Assembly: GCA_905250125.1 (NCBI GenBank) | Contig: CAJNOL010000372.1 | Coordinates: forward strand, 49,063-113,062 | Direction: 5' to 3' | DNA: 64,000 nucleotides | DNA from: Rotaria sordida | Taxonomy: Eukaryota > Rotifera > Eurotatoria > Philodinida > Philodinidae | Shown: in pieces, positions 61,570 to 64,000 of the stretch | How the letters are laid out: each line of letters starts with the position of its first letter | Position numbering within the stretch: the stretch's first letter is position 1 | Position numbers and translations under genes: made by a program | The notes under the pieces: model-generated | Told to the model about the DNA's origin: nothing | What the model saw: only the letters and a program-made list of their open reading frames with translations | The model's database searches: none

Positions 61570-61780
61570 ACAAAACAAAAAAAAACAAAAACATTTCATG
61601 TAATAAAAACAAAAAAAATCAGATTCTATCTATATTGTAATAATGTTTTGTTAATTGTTTGTAATAAAATGAATAGATTTAAGTGATTTTTTTTCTTTCT
61701 GTAAAGTGATATACAAACCAAAAAACAAAAAAAAGTGCTAATAAACAAAAGTTTAGTTTGTTGTTATTATTTCCTTTCCT

Positions 61781-62200
61781 TCAAGTATTTGTTCCATTAA
61801 CAATTTCACGATGAATTGTAAGAGGAGCTGTTATTGATGGAATATCTTTTAAACTATTCCTACGTGAATCATTTTCTTGATCAATTGAATTTTGTTGTTG
61901 TGATTGACGAATATATAAATCTGCACCAGGTAATAATTTTGCATGTAATTCAACTTTTTGTGATACACCAAAACGTGCTCTACATTCACCACGTGTTACA
62001 CGATAAAGTCCACGTGTATCTTTACGAAAACCTTTATCACGAGGAAATAAATCTTCAAGATCACCAAATTCTAATGTAAGAAGTTCTTGAGAATCTTTAT
62101 AAACTTTAACACGAATTTCACCAAAAAAATAAGATTTAATTTCAAATGTACCATGATATTCATCTTCTTGAACAACTAATTCAGCTGTAGTTTGAGACAT
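61781..62200 (-). CDS. Conserved-looking hypothetical protein, 139 residues
   Basis: Single open frame starting at the ATG at 62200, just after an AT-rich leader. Residues 1-100 look like a compact domain of alternating beta strands: TAELVVQEDE, FEIKSYFFGEIRVKVYKD, LLTLEFGDLEDLFPRDKG and GLYRVTRGECRARFGV. This is followed by KVELHAKLLPGADLYI. The C-terminal 40 residues are Gln/Asn/Ser-rich and probably disordered. There is no signal peptide or membrane helix, so a cytosolic or nuclear protein is likely. Codon use and composition are those of a real gene rather than noise. No catalytic motif or known family was recognised. Convergent with the four-exon gene at 61005-61569. Confidence 0.7.
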   Translation of the reverse strand: MSQTTAELVVQEDEYHGTFEIKSYFFGEIRVKVYKDSQELLTLEFGDLEDLFPRDKGFRKDTRGLYRVTRGECRARFGVSQKVELHAKLLPGADLYIRQSQQQNSIDQENDSRRNSLKDIPSITAPLTIHREIVNGTNT

Positions 62201-62334
62201 ACAAGGAATCTAATCAACACAAGAAAAAACAAAATTTTCAATAATTAATCAATGAGCTTACGAAAGAATCTCTTGAACTATCGTTTTCTAATTTCAATGA
62301 TTTCTTTTTTTACCTATAGATACTAAATAGTGTA

Positions 62335-62800
62335 ATTCTAAAAGGATTTAGGTTTTCATGAAGATTTGACTAAGCTATTGAACTTTTAATATGACTATTT
62401 TCTAGAGATCCCAGATGTTCGAAAAATCTTATATTTTTGAATTTTGATCTCAAACTTTACGCATATATAGAACTCAACTAGACTAACTTCCATAAAAAAA
62501 ATTCAAAAGTTTTCAACAAAGTCTCTTTGACATATGAGACTTTCAAGATATAAATCCTTGTTCATGGGTAATGAATACAATATGCATTTTTCAAAACTTC
62601 ATATTTCAAAAAAACTTTGTTCAAAGCTTCTGATTTTTTTTATGTAAGCTAGTCTAGTTGAGTTCTCTATATGCACAAAGTTTCAAATCAGAATTCGAAA
62701 ATACAGGGTTTTCCGAATACCTGGATCCTCTCGAAAATAGACCTATTAAAAATTCGTTAACCTAGTCAAATCTCAATAGGAACTCAAATCTTTTTAAGGT
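62335..62800. mobile_element. MITE with inverted arms, family of 57904-58180
   Basis: Imperfect palindrome centred at 62567. AACTTTACGCATATATAG and AACTCAACTA (62452-62480) mirror TAGTTGAGTTCTCTATATG and the following CACAAAG (from 62655). The outer blocks AAAGGATTTAGGTTTTCATG and the complement of AACTCAAATCTTTTTAAGG also pair. It shares long stretches with 57904-58180, so at least two copies of this family occur in the window. Confidence 0.75.
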
Positions 62801-63908
62801 TTTTATTAAGGCAGCACGTAGTATCCATCGACAAAAAAAAATCATTGAAATCAGAAGGGAGCAGTTTAAAAAGGTTCCCTCGTTAGATATTATCAGTCTT
62901 CTATCAAGCGTCGAGGGTCTAGCGAATGGCGCCTCTCCGAAAATTGGATTGGCCCTTTTAGAGTTTCTGATTATTGCAGTACATGTCATTGGTCTGTGCT
63001 CTGAAGAATATATATTTGTCCTGCCGAAGTTTTGAATCGCATATCCAATAAAACAAGGACACAAGAGATATATTATGAGATGACACCATCTCTCAATTAC
63101 TTGTATATGCAACAATCAAGTTCTTTGTAGGAAATAATAGAACATCCGTCGCAAAATCTTTATATCTATTTATTGAGGATTTGACAATTTACTCATTCGT
63201 TATGCTTTTTATTAATTCAACTGAAGATCAATATTCGCTGTTTTATAATCTGGAGAGAGAAAAAACGTTTTCTTTCATCTACTAATTCATCAAATTAGTA
63301 GTAATGGTTAAGACATATTTGACTATTTCAGTTAGTTTGAGACAGTGAAAACTTAACCGAAACACTATTTCGAATCTTAAAAGATGCTTTCTATTTTGAA
63401 CACCGGTTTTTTTTGTAACATCTGCCAAAAATTATTAGTACAATAATTATTAACATACAAAAAGCAATAAGCACCTAAAACACTATCTAGTAATTGTAGA
63501 ACCATCACTGATGTTCTCTCTTTTTGCTTGCTAAATGTTCATTTATTCATGTTTATGATTTTTTTCTGTTTTCTACAGTCATTGTCGATAGAATGAAGAG
63601 AGTGGTCGATCAGAAGATTTTTGCTAAAATTGACTGGATATGCAGGAAGGTGCATTTTTTTCGAAATTGATGAACAATAAAACGCTGAAGGAAAATGAAA
63701 ACTTGTCAAGATTGAGGAAAGTCATCTTCGATTGTCACGCTTATTTATTTATATTCGTTTCTCGTTAATTACCATATTTCATTTATATATATATACTGCT
63801 TCTTGACTGATTAGTTTATTTCGTCTACTAACTTCTTCATTTCTTAACCTCTTATTAATTGTCATTTTCTCTACTTGAAAGTTTTCCTATTGAAAATAGA
63901 AAACTTAC
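62801..63908. other. Intergenic and intron sequence before the edge gene
   Basis: No gene recognised. Part of this stretch may be an intron of the gene whose exon lies at 63909-64000. The frame 62762-63115 on the minus strand overlaps the MITE end and is not credible. Confidence 0.4.
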
Positions 63909-64000
63909 TGTAATATTTGATTCAACTGACCATGTTAATTCTTCTTCAATTTGTTTATCTTTTGATTGTTCAAGAGTATATTCTCGACGAAAACCTGTAC
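63909..64000 (-). CDS. Partial exon of a gene running off the right edge
   Basis: The minus strand is open from the window edge to a strong donor site ACA|GTAAGT at 63908, giving about 30 residues including REYTLEQSKDKQIEEELTW. The charged, Glu/Lys/Gln-rich composition looks like helical coding sequence and codon use fits the other genes. Neither the start nor the following exon could be identified, and no family is recognised. Confidence 0.55.

Noticed and set aside
1..64000. CRISPR arrays, bacterial operons, telomeric repeats and the bdelloid spliced-leader sequence
   Set aside because: None was seen; the window is intron-bearing eukaryotic sequence without regular spaced repeats.

Overview
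This is an AT-rich eukaryotic window (roughly 70% A+T or more by eye) with intron-containing animal genes. It holds an aminergic GPCR, a Sox HMG-box factor, adenylate kinase 3, an SLC35E3-type transporter, a GT31 glycosyltransferase and ribosomal protein eS26. Most introns are 42-102 bp with GT...AG ends. Coding style, short introns, mixed foreign-looking genes (Fic) and many small palindromic DNA transposons fit a bdelloid rotifer (Rotaria/Adineta-like). That assignment is inference: no rRNA, mitochondrial gene or spliced-leader gene was seen. Layout, left half: 1-4257 holds no recognised gene. 4258-8438 (-) is a four-exon alpha1-adrenergic/octopamine-like receptor. 8439-18287 is a long gene desert with old inverted repeats. 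18288-18977 (+) is an Asn-rich protein of unknown function with an AT-hook-like start. 19466-20828 is a large fold-back element. 22365-23249 (+) is adenylate kinase 3 in four exons. 26139-28343 (+) is a SoxC/D-like factor in two exons. Middle: 33509-34991 (-) is an eight-exon gene whose protein carries three 83-residue repeats with an invariant C-x13-H-x6-C-x11-H-x4-H pattern, which I do not recognise. 35640-37684 (-) is a decayed gene whose first exon is split by a 656-bp palindromic element at a TTAA site. 39096-40022 (-) and 45347-46353 (-) are two copies of an SLC35E3-like transporter, each damaged at a different place. 41646-42190 (-) is a Fic-domain gene with an in-frame stop. Right half: 49738-50856 (-) is a GT31 glycosyltransferase and 53399-53931 (-) is eS26 with a C-terminal extension. 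54022-55651 (-) is a heavily damaged purple acid phosphatase pseudogene. 56011-58180 is a three-level nest of DNA transposons, including a hAT-type element with a perfect 8-bp target duplication. 61005-61569 (+) and 61781-62200 (-) are two convergent small genes of unknown function. 63909-64000 (-) is one exon of a gene running off the right edge. The genes do not form an obvious pathway. The main themes are gene decay (four pseudogenes or damaged copies within about 20 kb) and at least ten fold-back/MITE-like inverted repeats, one of which sits inside a coding exon. The most novel protein seen is the 83-residue Cys/His repeat protein.
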